DNA of 64,000 bases from Xenorhabdus sp. IM139775 (GTDB lineage Bacteria > Pseudomonadota > Gammaproteobacteria > Enterobacterales > Enterobacteriaceae): NCBI RefSeq assembly GCF_028598745.1, contig NZ_JAQRFK010000006.1, positions 1-64,000 of the forward strand. Reading direction: 5' to 3'. A program made the translations under genes and the position numbers. The notes beneath the pieces are model-generated. The model saw only the letters and a program-made list of their open reading frames with translations, made no database searches and had not been told where the DNA came from. This document shows, one piece after another, positions 47,713 to 57,227 of this stretch. Numbering within the stretch: the stretch's first letter is position 1; every line of letters starts with the position of its first letter.

Positions 47713-48309
47713 TTATTCCACCTTACGAGCCAATTGCAGGACATTCGGGTGTACGCGTATGCCGCTGCGCGTCAGAATATCAAGGTTAAGGCTGAATGTT
47801 GCCTGCGTGCTGTTAATGTTGAGGCAAAATGCGCTGCCAATTTCACAGTTCGGATTATTTTCAGCAATGGTCAGCAGTGGCTTCGCATCTTTCAGGTTAA
47901 TGACCTGATGTTGAAGTTGTGGATCAACTTGACCATAGTAAATGACATCACATCTTTCTATGAGCTGTTCTACGTTGAAATTCAGCGTTTCTATTTGCAG
48001 TTCTGTGTGATCAGAAATCATATCAATGTGAGTTAAGGCGCTAATGTAATGGGAGGGGGGAACCAGACATAAATGCAGGACAGTCGGTGCAATAGGCCAG
48101 TGGGTATAACTGATAATGCCAGAAACTACCCGCACAACGTTTTGATTAAGCATGAGTTTTTCATTGGTATCAGGCACAGCCATGACGGCTGAATTACCTA
48201 TTACAGTGATTACGCACAAGGTCATCAGTACCCGTAGAAATAATCTGGAAAGACAATGTTTAAAAACAGTACGCTTACAAAGATGATGAGTCCGTTCAAT
48301 CACTTTCAT
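47713..48309 (-). CDS. yfiR: Periplasmic repressor YfiR
   Basis: Periplasmic protein of about 198 aa in the YfiR family, which holds YfiN inactive until redox or membrane stress. The signal segment LRVLMTLCVITVIGNSAVMA spans about residues 25-45. Cysteines in LHLCLVPP, ERCDVIYYG, NPNCEIG and SAFCLNIN match the disulfide-forming set of the family. The frame extends to 48363; the ATG at 48309 is chosen because GGAA lies about 6 nt upstream and the protein length then approaches the family norm. Confidence 0.85.
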   Translation of the reverse strand: MKVIERTHHLCKRTVFKHCLSRLFLRVLMTLCVITVIGNSAVMAVPDTNEKLMLNQNVVRVVSGIISYTHWPIAPTVLHLCLVPPSHYISALTHIDMISDHTELQIETLNFNVEQLIERCDVIYYGQVDPQLQHQVINLKDAKPLLTIAENNPNCEIGSAFCLNINSTQATFSLNLDILTRSGIRVHPNVLQLARKVE

Positions 48310-48417
48310 AACGAGTTCCAGTATTTGCTTTTCGTCCAGTATTGGCCTTTCATATCGTGTCAAAAGTCTAGTGTAAATAATCGTGTTAACGTTATTGATA
48401 AAATCGGTTCTAGCCGG

Positions 48418-48525
48418 AACCTATCTCATCAAGGTATTTTTGCCATTATTTTTTCTCTGGCGACTGTAATAACGACCGTCACGATGATTGTGACTGCGCA
48501 AAAATGATACCGAATGAGATAGGTT
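48418..48525. mobile_element. MITE-like element with terminal inverted repeats
   Basis: AACCTATCTCAT (48418-48429), then GGTAT 3 nt later, is mirrored by ATACC, 2 nt, then ATGAGATAGGTT (48514-48525). Inside, GGTATTTTTGC faces GCAAAAATGATACC, so the inverted repeats reach about 25 bp. The 108-bp unit has no ORF and sits in the spacer between yfiR and pgaD. No clear target-site duplication was seen. Confidence 0.5.
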
Positions 48526-48624
48526 GTAAAGCTGTCGCTGACCCAATAATTTAATTGGTAACTTTAAGGTATAATTTCATTATCAACAAATAGACTCTTA
48601 TTTCTCATTTCTATGTTGATAGAT

Positions 48625-49080
48625 CTATATTGATACATCTTTATTGATTCCTATTATATGTCCATGATTGTCATAAGTGATACTGGAAACTTTGCTTTGC
48701 TTTAAGACCTCTAACAATTTTTGTTCCAGAATAAAACTTTGTGCCACCTCCGCGTGAGTTAACGCAGGTCGGTGGCGACGCCGCTCAATCTTAAATCGAC
48801 GTTGGTTGTATTTTGCCCAGCCAATAAGCAAAAGTGCATTAAAGATGGCGATGGCAATATAAAGGGCGAGAGATCCCAGTTTTGAAGTCAATGTTGACGT
48901 GAATGTTGACGTGAATGCTGACGTGAATGTCGAAGTAAAAGCGCTGGGGCCATGATGAGAAGCGTTAAATAATCCCACGATAAATAAATAGATAAAACCG
49001 ACCCAAGCCAGAACGGTCAACAGGATATCCATTAAACGGGGCAATAATTTTTGTTCAGTAAAAATTAATGGATCTTTCAT
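48625..49080 (-). CDS. pgaD: Poly-N-acetylglucosamine synthesis protein PgaD (HmsS)
   Basis: Inner-membrane partner of the PgaC synthase, about 151 aa, with helices at about 20-40 and 75-97. In E. coli c-di-GMP binds at the PgaC-PgaD interface and stabilises PgaD. The loop between the helices has a four-unit FTST/FTSA repeat from a 12-bp tandem repeat. The start at 49080 overlaps the pgaC stop (ATGA); the frame runs on to 49212 inside pgaC but this would be implausible. Confidence 0.85.
   Translation of the reverse strand: MKDPLIFTEQKLLPRLMDILLTVLAWVGFIYLFIVGLFNASHHGPSAFTSTFTSAFTSTFTSTLTSKLGSLALYIAIAIFNALLLIGWAKYNQRRFKIERRRHRPALTHAEVAQSFILEQKLLEVLKQSKVSSITYDNHGHIIGINKDVSI
48889..48936. repeat. 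Four 12-bp tandem units in pgaD
   Basis: The unit GAATGTTGACGT occurs four times with small changes (48889-48900, 48901-48912, 48913-48924, 48925-48936), coding FTST-like tetrapeptides in the loop between the two membrane helices. Confidence 0.85.
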
Positions 49081-50408
49081 GATTCGATTCTCTCTATTCC
49101 CCTGTCCGGGCTTTCCCAGCGGGCACGTTTTCTGTGAACTTTGAGCATCACTTTGGGAAAAGAAATCAGGGTCGTAAACAGGCTTAGCATCCAATAAACC
49201 ATAGGATACCAAATGACCCAGAAAAGCGATGAGGCAACGTGTTTTTCATAGCGTCGCTCAATCATCAGGCTGACGGTAAACTGGAGCAGGCAGGTCGCCG
49301 CCAGAACCAATCCCGTATATCCGGGGGGGAATAGGGTATAGACACGAATGTTTTCCGGTAATGTGATGAGCATTCCGAGAAAAAATAAAATGATGGAAAG
49401 GGCAAAGGTAAATGACCAGATAACGGAACAGCAGAACTCGGCAAATAACATCCACATGCGGCGATATTGCCATGACCACAATTGACGCAGGTTTTTCAGG
49501 AACACCTCGGCACCACCCTGTGCCCAGCGCAACCGCTGTTTCCATAACCCCCGCAGGGTTTCCGGCATCAGGATCCAGCAGATAGCACGGGGTTCGAAAA
49601 AGATCGACCAATGGTGCAACTGGAGTTTCCAGCTCACGTCAATATCTTCTGTGATCATGTCATTGCTCCAGTAACCGACATCGGCAAGCGCCCGGCGATT
49701 AAAGGCCGCTACCACCCCCGAAACGGTAAAGACTTGGCCATAAACCCGTTGGGTTCGTTTGATAAGGCCAATGATGGAGGAAAATTCACCCACCTGAACG
49801 CGCCCCACTAACGTGGATCGCGTGCGAACACGGGGATTGCCGGTAACCGCACCAACGCGGGGATGATCAATCATGGGCTTGACCAGCCAGACTGCGGCAT
49901 CGCGATCCAGCAGGGCATCACCATCAATGCAGACCAGATAATCACTTTTTGCCGCTGCCGCACCGGCTTGAAGCGCCGTGGCTTTGCCCTGATTCTGTTT
50001 CAGGTGTATCACCCTCAGGGCTTGGTGTTGTTTCGCCATGGCATTGAGTTCATCCGCCGTGCTGTCAGTTGAACCATCATTGATTGCGATCACTTCAACA
50101 TGGGGATAGCGTTGGTTTAAGGCGGCCAGCAGGGTTTCGCGGACATTCGGCCCTTCGTTGTAACAAGGGATCAAAATTGAAATCAGCGGCTCACCTTCAA
50201 GATGGGGGGCGGCTTTATCAACCACTTTCCAATGCCTTTCCCGATAGAGCCAGAAGTAGATCCCGCCTGAAATCCAGATGGCTGACATAAATAAAGGCCA
50301 GAAAAAGACAAAGTTCAGCATGACTTCGCCGGTAAAAGCGACGGCGATGCCAAGAGGAATGCTCAATACCAGGCAGAGCACGATAAAAGCAATAATACGA
50401 TCAATCAT
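49077..50408 (-). CDS. pgaC: Poly-beta-1,6-N-acetylglucosamine synthase PgaC (HmsR)
   Basis: Family-2 glycosyltransferase in the inner membrane, 443 aa, polymerising UDP-GlcNAc into PGA. Catalytic motifs: NDGSTD near 115, [11 protein letters not shown] near 160, [12 protein letters not shown] near 255 and QRLRWAQGG near 295; membrane helices lie at both ends. The start at MIDRIIAF is chosen by alignment with E. coli MINRIVSF and because it overlaps the pgaB stop by 8 bp; a frame extension to 50450 lies within pgaB. Confidence 0.95.
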   Translation of the reverse strand: MIDRIIAFIVLCLVLSIPLGIAVAFTGEVMLNFVFFWPLFMSAIWISGGIYFWLYRERHWKVVDKAAPHLEGEPLISILIPCYNEGPNVRETLLAALNQRYPHVEVIAINDGSTDSTADELNAMAKQHQALRVIHLKQNQGKATALQAGAAAAKSDYLVCIDGDALLDRDAAVWLVKPMIDHPRVGAVTGNPRVRTRSTLVGRVQVGEFSSIIGLIKRTQRVYGQVFTVSGVVAAFNRRALADVGYWSNDMITEDIDVSWKLQLHHWSIFFEPRAICWILMPETLRGLWKQRLRWAQGGAEVFLKNLRQLWSWQYRRMWMLFAEFCCSVIWSFTFALSIILFFLGMLITLPENIRVYTLFPPGYTGLVLAATCLLQFTVSLMIERRYEKHVASSLFWVIWYPMVYWMLSLFTTLISFPKVMLKVHRKRARWESPDRGIERIES

Positions 50409-52437
50409 TAAGTGGATACCATTCAGGAGAAAGAACAGGGCGGATCTCATTCATTTCTGGTTGATTATTGAGAAAATCATCCGGGTAGTAACCGAAACTC
50501 TGTGCACCATTGAGCTGTAATTGACGCATCCATTCAGCCAATTGATGGCCCGGTATCGCTCTTTTATCCAGTGGCTTGCGCCAATCCACGGACTGGAGTT
50601 CAAAGACGGTTTTGTCCAGTGCTTCCGGGCGTTGGGCAATGATTTTTACTAATCGGGATAACCACGAATTACTTTTTGCTGAGGGTACATTTTCCATTAA
50701 GGGCATTGCCATTGGCGCGACCCAATCGTAGTGAGCGAGAAAATCATCCAGATTTTGGGCAAACCATGCTTCGCTGTCGGGTTCCAGAATGGGCAGGGCA
50801 AAAATATTGCGTGCAGTTTTGATCTGATAACCCCGTATGGACTTGAGTTCTTGGGTTAATTCGTGGGTAAAGTCAATCAGGTATTGGCTTTTGAAACGTG
50901 TCCAACGGGCGAATTGTTCGGGATCTTGCCGAATTTCTGCAATGGAGGCAGAGAAACCCGCCGCCTGATAAGCTTTGATGGCATCTGCGCCGGCATCTTC
51001 AAAATCGGACATGACGGCATCATCGTGATACAAAATACCCTGAAAAATGGCATGGGAAGCCAAATCCTGATAAATCTCTTTGATTCTCTGGCGATTGTCC
51101 GGGTGATAGGGCGATAAACGACGATATTGTGTCGGGTTGACAAACCGCTGGTTGTGACTTTCGTCATCGCTCATCACCCGCGGGAGTGAAGGTGCCAGTT
51201 CAAATGCCAGAACGGGCATCCACGCATACACTTCAATGTTCAGGCGACTGTGCAGTTGCCAGGCAACACGGTTAAATAGATCGGCGCGCATCGGCAGCCA
51301 GCGGTTGGGGAAATAGAGTTCACGGATATTGCCATCGCCTTGCGGATCAGCAAAGGCTTGCAGGAAAACGGTATTGACGCGCAGATCGGCAATGCGCTGT
51401 ACCAGTTTGTCAAGATTGTCGGCCTGTTGAACGGGATCAGGATCGTAAACATAGTCCAGATCAATATGGGCAATCCGTAAGATCGGTTTGTTCTGTACCT
51501 GAATGACTTGCTCAGCAAACTCTTTCAGGGAAGGATTATGAGTCAGCAAGATACGCGGCACATTATCAAGGCTGTTGGCGTTTGCCAGCCCATTATCCAG
51601 CGTCAATGCCATTTTGTAGCCATAGCGTTTGGCGATTTCCAGCGTAACACCGTTATCGATGCCATAAGGCCAGATCCAAACCCGTGGCTGTTTGCCTGTG
51701 GCCGCGATAATTCTTTGGGTAATCGTGGCAATGTCCTTTTCCATCCGCTGGCGAAACGCTTGCTCGCTTTCATATTGACCGGTTTTCGGATCGTAAATGC
51801 GAATGGCTGCGGCCGGCTCTGTATTGCCTTGTGGGTTAGCGATGGCACCATAATGGTGTTGATAAGTATGAGAACCTATTTCCACTAAACCCGATCGTGA
51901 CATCTCAGCCACTTGTTCCCAAGTCGTAAAGCGCTCCCGCGGCACGATCAACCCACCAAAATCAACCGGTTTTCCGGCGGGGACATCAACCCAAATCCCA
52001 ACCGGTGCCAGAATGCCGGGCCAGTTATAGGCTTTAAGCAGGGGAAAGACGCGATGGTAAAAACTGCTATAGCCATCATCGAAAGTCAGCAAGACTGCCT
52101 TGGGAGGCAATGGCGTCCCGCCCTGATTGGCGGTAAGAATTTGATCGACGGTAATCGGCTGGTAGCCATTTTCCCGCAACCAGGCAAATTGATCGTTCAA
52201 CGCGCTGGTACGGACAGACATAAAACGCTGATCTGCCCCCTCATCTTCAACATCATGGTAAGCCAGAACCACAAACCCGTTTTTAGGCCACGGGCGTTCG
52301 TTCATTGGCAGGGGACGTTGCGCGGGAGGGACAAAATCGGGTTTTTCTGCATAGGCCATCATGGCGAATGGGGGAATAAACAGGCTAATCAGCAGTGTCG
52401 AGATCATCAACCAATGACGAAAAAGGTGATATTTCAT
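50401..52437 (-). CDS. pgaB: Poly-N-acetylglucosamine deacetylase PgaB (HmsF)
   Basis: Periplasmic PGA N-deacetylase, 678 aa. The polysaccharide-deacetylase domain is about 45-310 ([35 protein letters not shown] metal and catalytic motifs), followed by a glycoside-hydrolase-like C-terminal domain (about 320-670; [24 protein letters not shown]). Deacetylation is needed for export through PgaA. E. coli PgaB is a lipoprotein; here the leader ([18 protein letters not shown]) has no cysteine, so it should be cleaved by signal peptidase I and be soluble or otherwise retained. Otherwise it matches the family. Confidence 0.95.
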   Translation of the reverse strand: MKYHLFRHWLMISTLLISLFIPPFAMMAYAEKPDFVPPAQRPLPMNERPWPKNGFVVLAYHDVEDEGADQRFMSVRTSALNDQFAWLRENGYQPITVDQILTANQGGTPLPPKAVLLTFDDGYSSFYHRVFPLLKAYNWPGILAPVGIWVDVPAGKPVDFGGLIVPRERFTTWEQVAEMSRSGLVEIGSHTYQHHYGAIANPQGNTEPAAAIRIYDPKTGQYESEQAFRQRMEKDIATITQRIIAATGKQPRVWIWPYGIDNGVTLEIAKRYGYKMALTLDNGLANANSLDNVPRILLTHNPSLKEFAEQVIQVQNKPILRIAHIDLDYVYDPDPVQQADNLDKLVQRIADLRVNTVFLQAFADPQGDGNIRELYFPNRWLPMRADLFNRVAWQLHSRLNIEVYAWMPVLAFELAPSLPRVMSDDESHNQRFVNPTQYRRLSPYHPDNRQRIKEIYQDLASHAIFQGILYHDDAVMSDFEDAGADAIKAYQAAGFSASIAEIRQDPEQFARWTRFKSQYLIDFTHELTQELKSIRGYQIKTARNIFALPILEPDSEAWFAQNLDDFLAHYDWVAPMAMPLMENVPSAKSNSWLSRLVKIIAQRPEALDKTVFELQSVDWRKPLDKRAIPGHQLAEWMRQLQLNGAQSFGYYPDDFLNNQPEMNEIRPVLSPEWYPLND

Positions 52438-52448
52438 AAAAAAATCCT

Positions 52449-54947
52449 TTAGAACCGATAGATTAAATCAAAAGCCGCTTGCAGATTATTTTCTCGTTTA
52501 CCGTCGTAAGGACGTTTATCCAGCGTAAGCCTTACACCGGCATCAAGAACATCATTCCACGTAATGCGCTGGCCGTATCCCACCATCGTGATCAGGCCAC
52601 TGCCGTATCCTTGTTGCCAATATTGCCCAATGCCTGCCGCCAGTTGCTGACGCCAGACGGTTTGATAATGCCGATATAGGATGTGGTCTGCTTCCAGTTC
52701 AGGCAGGAGGGTAAAGTCGCTTTTGGGATTGAAATAGGGCGTATTTTGATGCGTATTATGAGCCGTACTCAGTTCCAGCTTCGCATCCAGTTTGAGATAA
52801 GGCGCGCTGTATAGGCGTTGCAGGCCGTCAACGGCATATTCAAAGCGATGATTGCCATCCGAGAAGAACGAAGGGGTAAAACGCGCAGCCCATTGACGGC
52901 GTTCGCTGGATCGCCAGCGTGCATAAATTGCCCCGCCATTAGCATGGATATTGTTGCTTAATGCGTGCAGGGGCGTATGACGGGCGAGACGTTCAGCGGA
53001 GCCACCCAGACGCCACTGGTCATTGATGTCATACCAAGCCGCAATCCGTATGCCCATTTTGCTGCCATGACGATAATTCCGCGCAGAAACTTCACCTTCC
53101 AGCCAAAGATCCCGTGAACGCCATTCCACACCGCCACGTAAATCACGGTTCAGGCCCCGGCCTTCGGAAAATTGGCTGCGATTGTAAGCGCCGCCGGCAA
53201 ATAAGCGCCAATTATCACCAAGGGGAGGGCTATAAAGTACCGCGTCAATATCTGAACTGTGTTTGCCGCTTTGTGGATTATCTGAATTAATGCCTTGATT
53301 GACCTGAATACGCAGCTCTGACATATGGTGTACATTGCGCAGGCGGTTAAAGCGTTTAGCGAGCATATCTTCAGGTGCGCGGGTCATGACATCATCGGCC
53401 AGCAGATCCACCTGATGCCATTCTTGCAGGGCAAGGCCGGTATAGCCTTGCTGGACTTCCAACGACAGATTGCGGGGATCGAGCCCTTCAATCTGCTTTA
53501 ATTCGCTTTCCGCCCGGCGTGGCCAACCGCGATCCAGCCAGATAGCCGCCAGATCAGTGCGTAATTTCTGATTGCCGGGCGCGGTGCGGGCTAAATGAGT
53601 AAAGCGTTTTTCTGCTGCGGGAAAATCTGCCCGCAGTTGCGCAGACTCCGCCAGAAATTGCTGTCCTTGTAGCCAGTCATCATTAGGCACACGAACGGGC
53701 GATCCAAAAACATTGAGCATATAGGGGCTACGCTGCTTGATATTGTCAGCAAGCTGTCGGGCTGCATCCAGATGCTCACTTTCTACATCCGCATAGAAAA
53801 GGACAATATCATCCTCAAGCGGGATGTTGGATTGTGCTGTTTTCCCCGGCACCGAAAGATTTTCATGGGGATAATTCAGGGATCGCAGAATAGCCCGGGC
53901 TTTTTCTGGCTGGCGCAGATTCAGGTAGGCTGCGGCTGCCCATTTCCGGGCATATTCCGGAACAGGCTGGCCTTTTTTCTGCTCGGCTTGTTGTTGCAAG
54001 GCGAGATATTCATCAATGACATGTTGCATCCGATGACGGGAAAGCAGGGCACCAAGCCGATCAATGCGTGCCTGCTGGTAATCTTGTCGGGCATCAGACA
54101 AATTGTGCCACTGATTAAGGATGTGTTCGTAACGTGCAAGTGCCCGGTCAGCAATATCAAACCGCTCTTTTTCGCTATGATTCGGCATCATGGACAGGCG
54201 GACCAGTTCTGCGGCGGCGTCGGCTTCCAGCCTGCGCAGTTGCCCGGAGGTTAATTGTGCCGAATGTTGTTGTCCCAGACGCCATGCAGAGCCATTGACC
54301 CGATTGTTCTTGAGGCTGGACAGGTAATCTTGGGTGACTGCTTTATCATCGGGAAACCGGTCATGCGCAATAGAAAGCATTTGCATGGCATGCCATATCC
54401 GGCCGGCAGCGTGATCAACATAAGCCATCAAACGGTAATTGGCGGCATTGGGTTGGCGGGCCAGTAACTCTTTTGCCAAACGGCGCGCCTCTTGGTCTTG
54501 TCTGGCATCAGCGAGCGTCATGATAAGGCCGGTCCTGATGTCACTGTTCTGTTTCTCCAAAATCAGGGCGGTGCGCCACATCTGGATTGCCTGCGGCCAT
54601 TGGCGTTGGTTGCGATAGGCTTTGGCAACCGCCGAGATCCCTCTGGCGGGGATGGACATTGTGCGATAGCGTTGCCAGAGAGAAATGACCTCATCGTCAT
54701 ATCCGGCCCAGCCCGCAACTTGCAACCAATCAGCAATTTGCGAGGAAGAAAGACGATATTGTTTCTCTTCCTGACGAATATATTCGAGCATGGGGGTGGT
54801 ATTACCCTTTCTGGCTTGTTGAATTAACGCATCGTAATCTGCCTGGGCAGATTCTGTTGTGATTAAACAACTTAGTGAAATAAATAACGATAACAGTTTA
54901 TACCGATATCTATGGAAGCCCATCGGACGGAAATAAAGATATGACAC
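52449..54947 (-). CDS. pgaA: Poly-N-acetylglucosamine export porin PgaA (HmsH)
   Basis: Outer-membrane export protein of 832 aa. A signal peptide (about 10-37) is followed by TPR-like helical repeats to about residue 520 and a C-terminal beta-barrel (about 530-832, ending in FDLIYRF with the terminal aromatic typical of barrels). First gene of pgaABCD; 11 bp separate it from pgaB. The start is GTG at 54947 with AGGGGAT 5 nt upstream; the ATG eight codons later lacks a ribosome-binding site. Confidence 0.93.
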   Translation of the reverse strand: MSYLYFRPMGFHRYRYKLLSLFISLSCLITTESAQADYDALIQQARKGNTTPMLEYIRQEEKQYRLSSSQIADWLQVAGWAGYDDEVISLWQRYRTMSIPARGISAVAKAYRNQRQWPQAIQMWRTALILEKQNSDIRTGLIMTLADARQDQEARRLAKELLARQPNAANYRLMAYVDHAAGRIWHAMQMLSIAHDRFPDDKAVTQDYLSSLKNNRVNGSAWRLGQQHSAQLTSGQLRRLEADAAAELVRLSMMPNHSEKERFDIADRALARYEHILNQWHNLSDARQDYQQARIDRLGALLSRHRMQHVIDEYLALQQQAEQKKGQPVPEYARKWAAAAYLNLRQPEKARAILRSLNYPHENLSVPGKTAQSNIPLEDDIVLFYADVESEHLDAARQLADNIKQRSPYMLNVFGSPVRVPNDDWLQGQQFLAESAQLRADFPAAEKRFTHLARTAPGNQKLRTDLAAIWLDRGWPRRAESELKQIEGLDPRNLSLEVQQGYTGLALQEWHQVDLLADDVMTRAPEDMLAKRFNRLRNVHHMSELRIQVNQGINSDNPQSGKHSSDIDAVLYSPPLGDNWRLFAGGAYNRSQFSEGRGLNRDLRGGVEWRSRDLWLEGEVSARNYRHGSKMGIRIAAWYDINDQWRLGGSAERLARHTPLHALSNNIHANGGAIYARWRSSERRQWAARFTPSFFSDGNHRFEYAVDGLQRLYSAPYLKLDAKLELSTAHNTHQNTPYFNPKSDFTLLPELEADHILYRHYQTVWRQQLAAGIGQYWQQGYGSGLITMVGYGQRITWNDVLDAGVRLTLDKRPYDGKRENNLQAAFDLIYRF

Positions 54948-55129
54948 ACTATCCCCTTTTTATACTGCCTATTGGTTTTACAAATAGCAGGACCAGACGG
55001 AATTGAAATTAATTTAGATTAAGATGATTTTTTACAGCCTTCATTTTTGAAGAGGCAGAATAATACGTACTGTGTGGATTTATATCAATGGGGAAATTTC
55101 TCAAAATAATGGCGATTATTTGGTTTTAC

Positions 55130-55162
55130 ATGGGTATTGTATTTTATAAATATAATACCCAT
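55130..55162. promoter_or_regulatory. 15-bp inverted repeat upstream of pgaA
   Basis: ATGGGTATTGTATTT and AAATATAATACCCAT are inverted repeats with one mismatch (a G-U pair in RNA) around a 3-nt centre. It lies about 180 bp upstream of the pgaA start and could be an operator or hairpin. Function is inference. Confidence 0.4.
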
Positions 55163-55492
55163 TGATTATTTTATTATTATGTGATGATTTTATTTATTTA
55201 AAATCAAGGTATTGAGATAATTACCTTATGAATTTAACGGGTTAAAAAATAATATTTAGTGCTGTGGCTGGTTTCAATAAAAAATATTTAAATTGAGTAT
55301 AAATATTTTTTATTGCCGAGGGGGAATATTGATTATTTGCGATTTTTTATTTGAAATGGATTGGTGTGGTTAAATTGGTGGGGTTTTTCAGTGTAAAAAT
55401 AGGGTTTATTTGTCGTGTTGTGACTATATTTCGAAATTAAATGCTATTTTTATCGTTAATATAAATAAATATTCATAATAGTGAGAGTTTGT

Positions 55493-55525
55493 AACCTTGT
55501 CCCCCGCGCCGCGGGGGACAAGGTT
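55493..55525. repeat. Perfect 16-bp GC-rich palindrome
   Basis: AACCTTGTCCCCCGCG, one C, then CGCGGGGGACAAGGTT: a perfect 16-bp inverted repeat with a 1-nt centre in otherwise AT-rich DNA. No T-run follows on either strand, so it is not a classical terminator. Could be a mobile-element remnant, a cruciform-forming site or a regulator site. Confidence 0.6.
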
Positions 55526-55756
55526 TACTCCTATCATTTTGAAACGCTATTTATAATGAATAATGTAAAGCTAATGGGTTTTACATTAAAAAATGGGCGC
55601 CAATATAAGACAGAGCCTAACAGCATGGCGCTTGACTCCCCATCAAGCCGTCACTGACAAAAAGGCTAAAAAAACCTCATAAATAATAAGTGCTTTCATA
55701 ATTCTTGGTGGTTCGTATAATTCTGTTTTTTATCATGCTGTTAATCGATATCGTTA

Positions 55757-57106
55757 ATGGGGAAAGATGTGAACCAAATGACCAATATCATCGCTGATAT
55801 CTGCGAGTCTCTTAATACCGAAAGCGTTAGCGAAACGGGGATTCAATCATTCTCTTTCGCATTACCGGTTGACAGTGACGCCCATTGGTTGGAATGGTTA
55901 TCTGCCCAGCCCCATTACCCACAATTTTACTGGCGACACAGAGAAGGTCATGAAGAAGTAGTGGCTTGTGGGCAAGTTCGCCTGTTTAACAAGGTGACTG
56001 ACGCGGAGACATTTCTACAGCAAGATCGTCAATCAGCACGAATGCGTTTATGGGGTCTGAATGCTTGGGATAAAGTCAATTTTTATCCTTCCCGTCATGA
56101 AAATGAAGATGTCATTTGCGGGGAAAGCTATCTGTTTCTGCCGAGGTTAGAATTACGCCGCCATCGTGGGGAAAATCGTTTGTATATCCATGTGGATGGC
56201 AACGCCGATCTCGAAAATGCCCGCCGGTTCCTGCAACAACTTCTTCCGGGTCAACCTCTGCTGCCGTTACAGACAGCCGTCCTGAGGGCAAAGCATACGC
56301 CTGAATGTGGTCAATGGCATCGTTTGTTGGAACAGGCACTCAATGCCATTAGCCAAAACAAAATGGAAAAGGTTGTCATCGCACGGAAAACGGAATTGAC
56401 GCTGAATGCACCATTGCACACGGCACAATTAATGGCCGCCAGCCGTAGCGTGAATCATGGTTGTTATCATTTTATGCTGGCGTTTAGTGCCGATCACGCC
56501 TTTCTTGCTTCGACCCCAGAGCGGCTTTACTACCGGGATAAGTTACAGTTTTATACCGAAGCGCTGGCCGGGACAGTGACAAATGCCGAAGATGATCAAC
56601 GGGCGGCTGAATTGGGGCAGTGGTTGCTGGAAGATAAAAAAAATCAGCATGAGAATCGCATTGTTGTTGACGATATCTGCCAGCGTTTGCAAGGCGGTGT
56701 CATTTCAGTCGATGTTGCCCCGCCTGATGTGATCCGCCTGAGAAAAGTTCAGCACCTGCGCAGGCTGATTCGTGGCGTACTGAATCACGTTTGTGATAGT
56801 GATTGCCTGCGTCGTTTACAGCCAACGGCTGCGGTTGCCGGGCTGCCACGTGAAGCGGCACGGCAATTTTTGGCAAACAATGAGCCTTTCAAGCGTGATT
56901 GGTATGCAGGCTCTGCGGGGTATTTGGGGCTGGATCAGAGCGAGTTTGCGGTTTCGTTGCGCTGTGCCTGTATTCACCACAACGTGTTGGCGTTGTACGC
57001 CGGTGCAGGGATTGTTGCAGGGTCAGATCCAGGGCAGGAGTGGCTGGAAATAGAAAATAAAGCGGCAGGATTGCGAACCTTATTGACCAGTAGGGTTAAT
57101 GGGTAA
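55757..57106 (+). CDS. menF: Isochorismate synthase MenF
   Basis: Converts chorismate to isochorismate, the first committed step of menaquinone synthesis, 449 aa. Motifs of the chorismate-binding fold: KMEKVVIARKTEL near 205 (catalytic Lys), STPERLYYRD, TEALAGTVTN, QHLRRLIRG and PTAAVAGLPREAA, with GSAGYLGLDQSEF near 385. The ATG at 55757 opens the frame; GTG 55769 with GGGGA about 5 nt upstream is an equally good start. 121 bp separate it from menD. It could also serve other isochorismate-derived products. Confidence 0.93.
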   Translation: MGKDVNQMTNIIADICESLNTESVSETGIQSFSFALPVDSDAHWLEWLSAQPHYPQFYWRHREGHEEVVACGQVRLFNKVTDAETFLQQDRQSARMRLWGLNAWDKVNFYPSRHENEDVICGESYLFLPRLELRRHRGENRLYIHVDGNADLENARRFLQQLLPGQPLLPLQTAVLRAKHTPECGQWHRLLEQALNAISQNKMEKVVIARKTELTLNAPLHTAQLMAASRSVNHGCYHFMLAFSADHAFLASTPERLYYRDKLQFYTEALAGTVTNAEDDQRAAELGQWLLEDKKNQHENRIVVDDICQRLQGGVISVDVAPPDVIRLRKVQHLRRLIRGVLNHVCDSDCLRRLQPTAAVAGLPREAARQFLANNEPFKRDWYAGSAGYLGLDQSEFAVSLRCACIHHNVLALYAGAGIVAGSDPGQEWLEIENKAAGLRTLLTSRVNG

Positions 57107-57227
57107 ATGACAATTCCTTGAACTAAGATAAGGAAATTGTTTTTACACGCATTAAGATTAAAACTGCCTTATATCATTATCGCTTATCCTTTGGCGTCAT
57201 TTTTAAAGAAACGTTTTTGGGCATGAT

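Larger units (their letters stand above)
54948..55756. other. Long AT-rich spacer between divergent pgaA and menF
   Basis: About 810 bp without a supportable gene. It contains two strong palindromes (55130-55162 and 55493-55525) described separately, and must hold the promoters of pgaA and menF. I saw no convincing small ORF. Confidence 0.5.
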
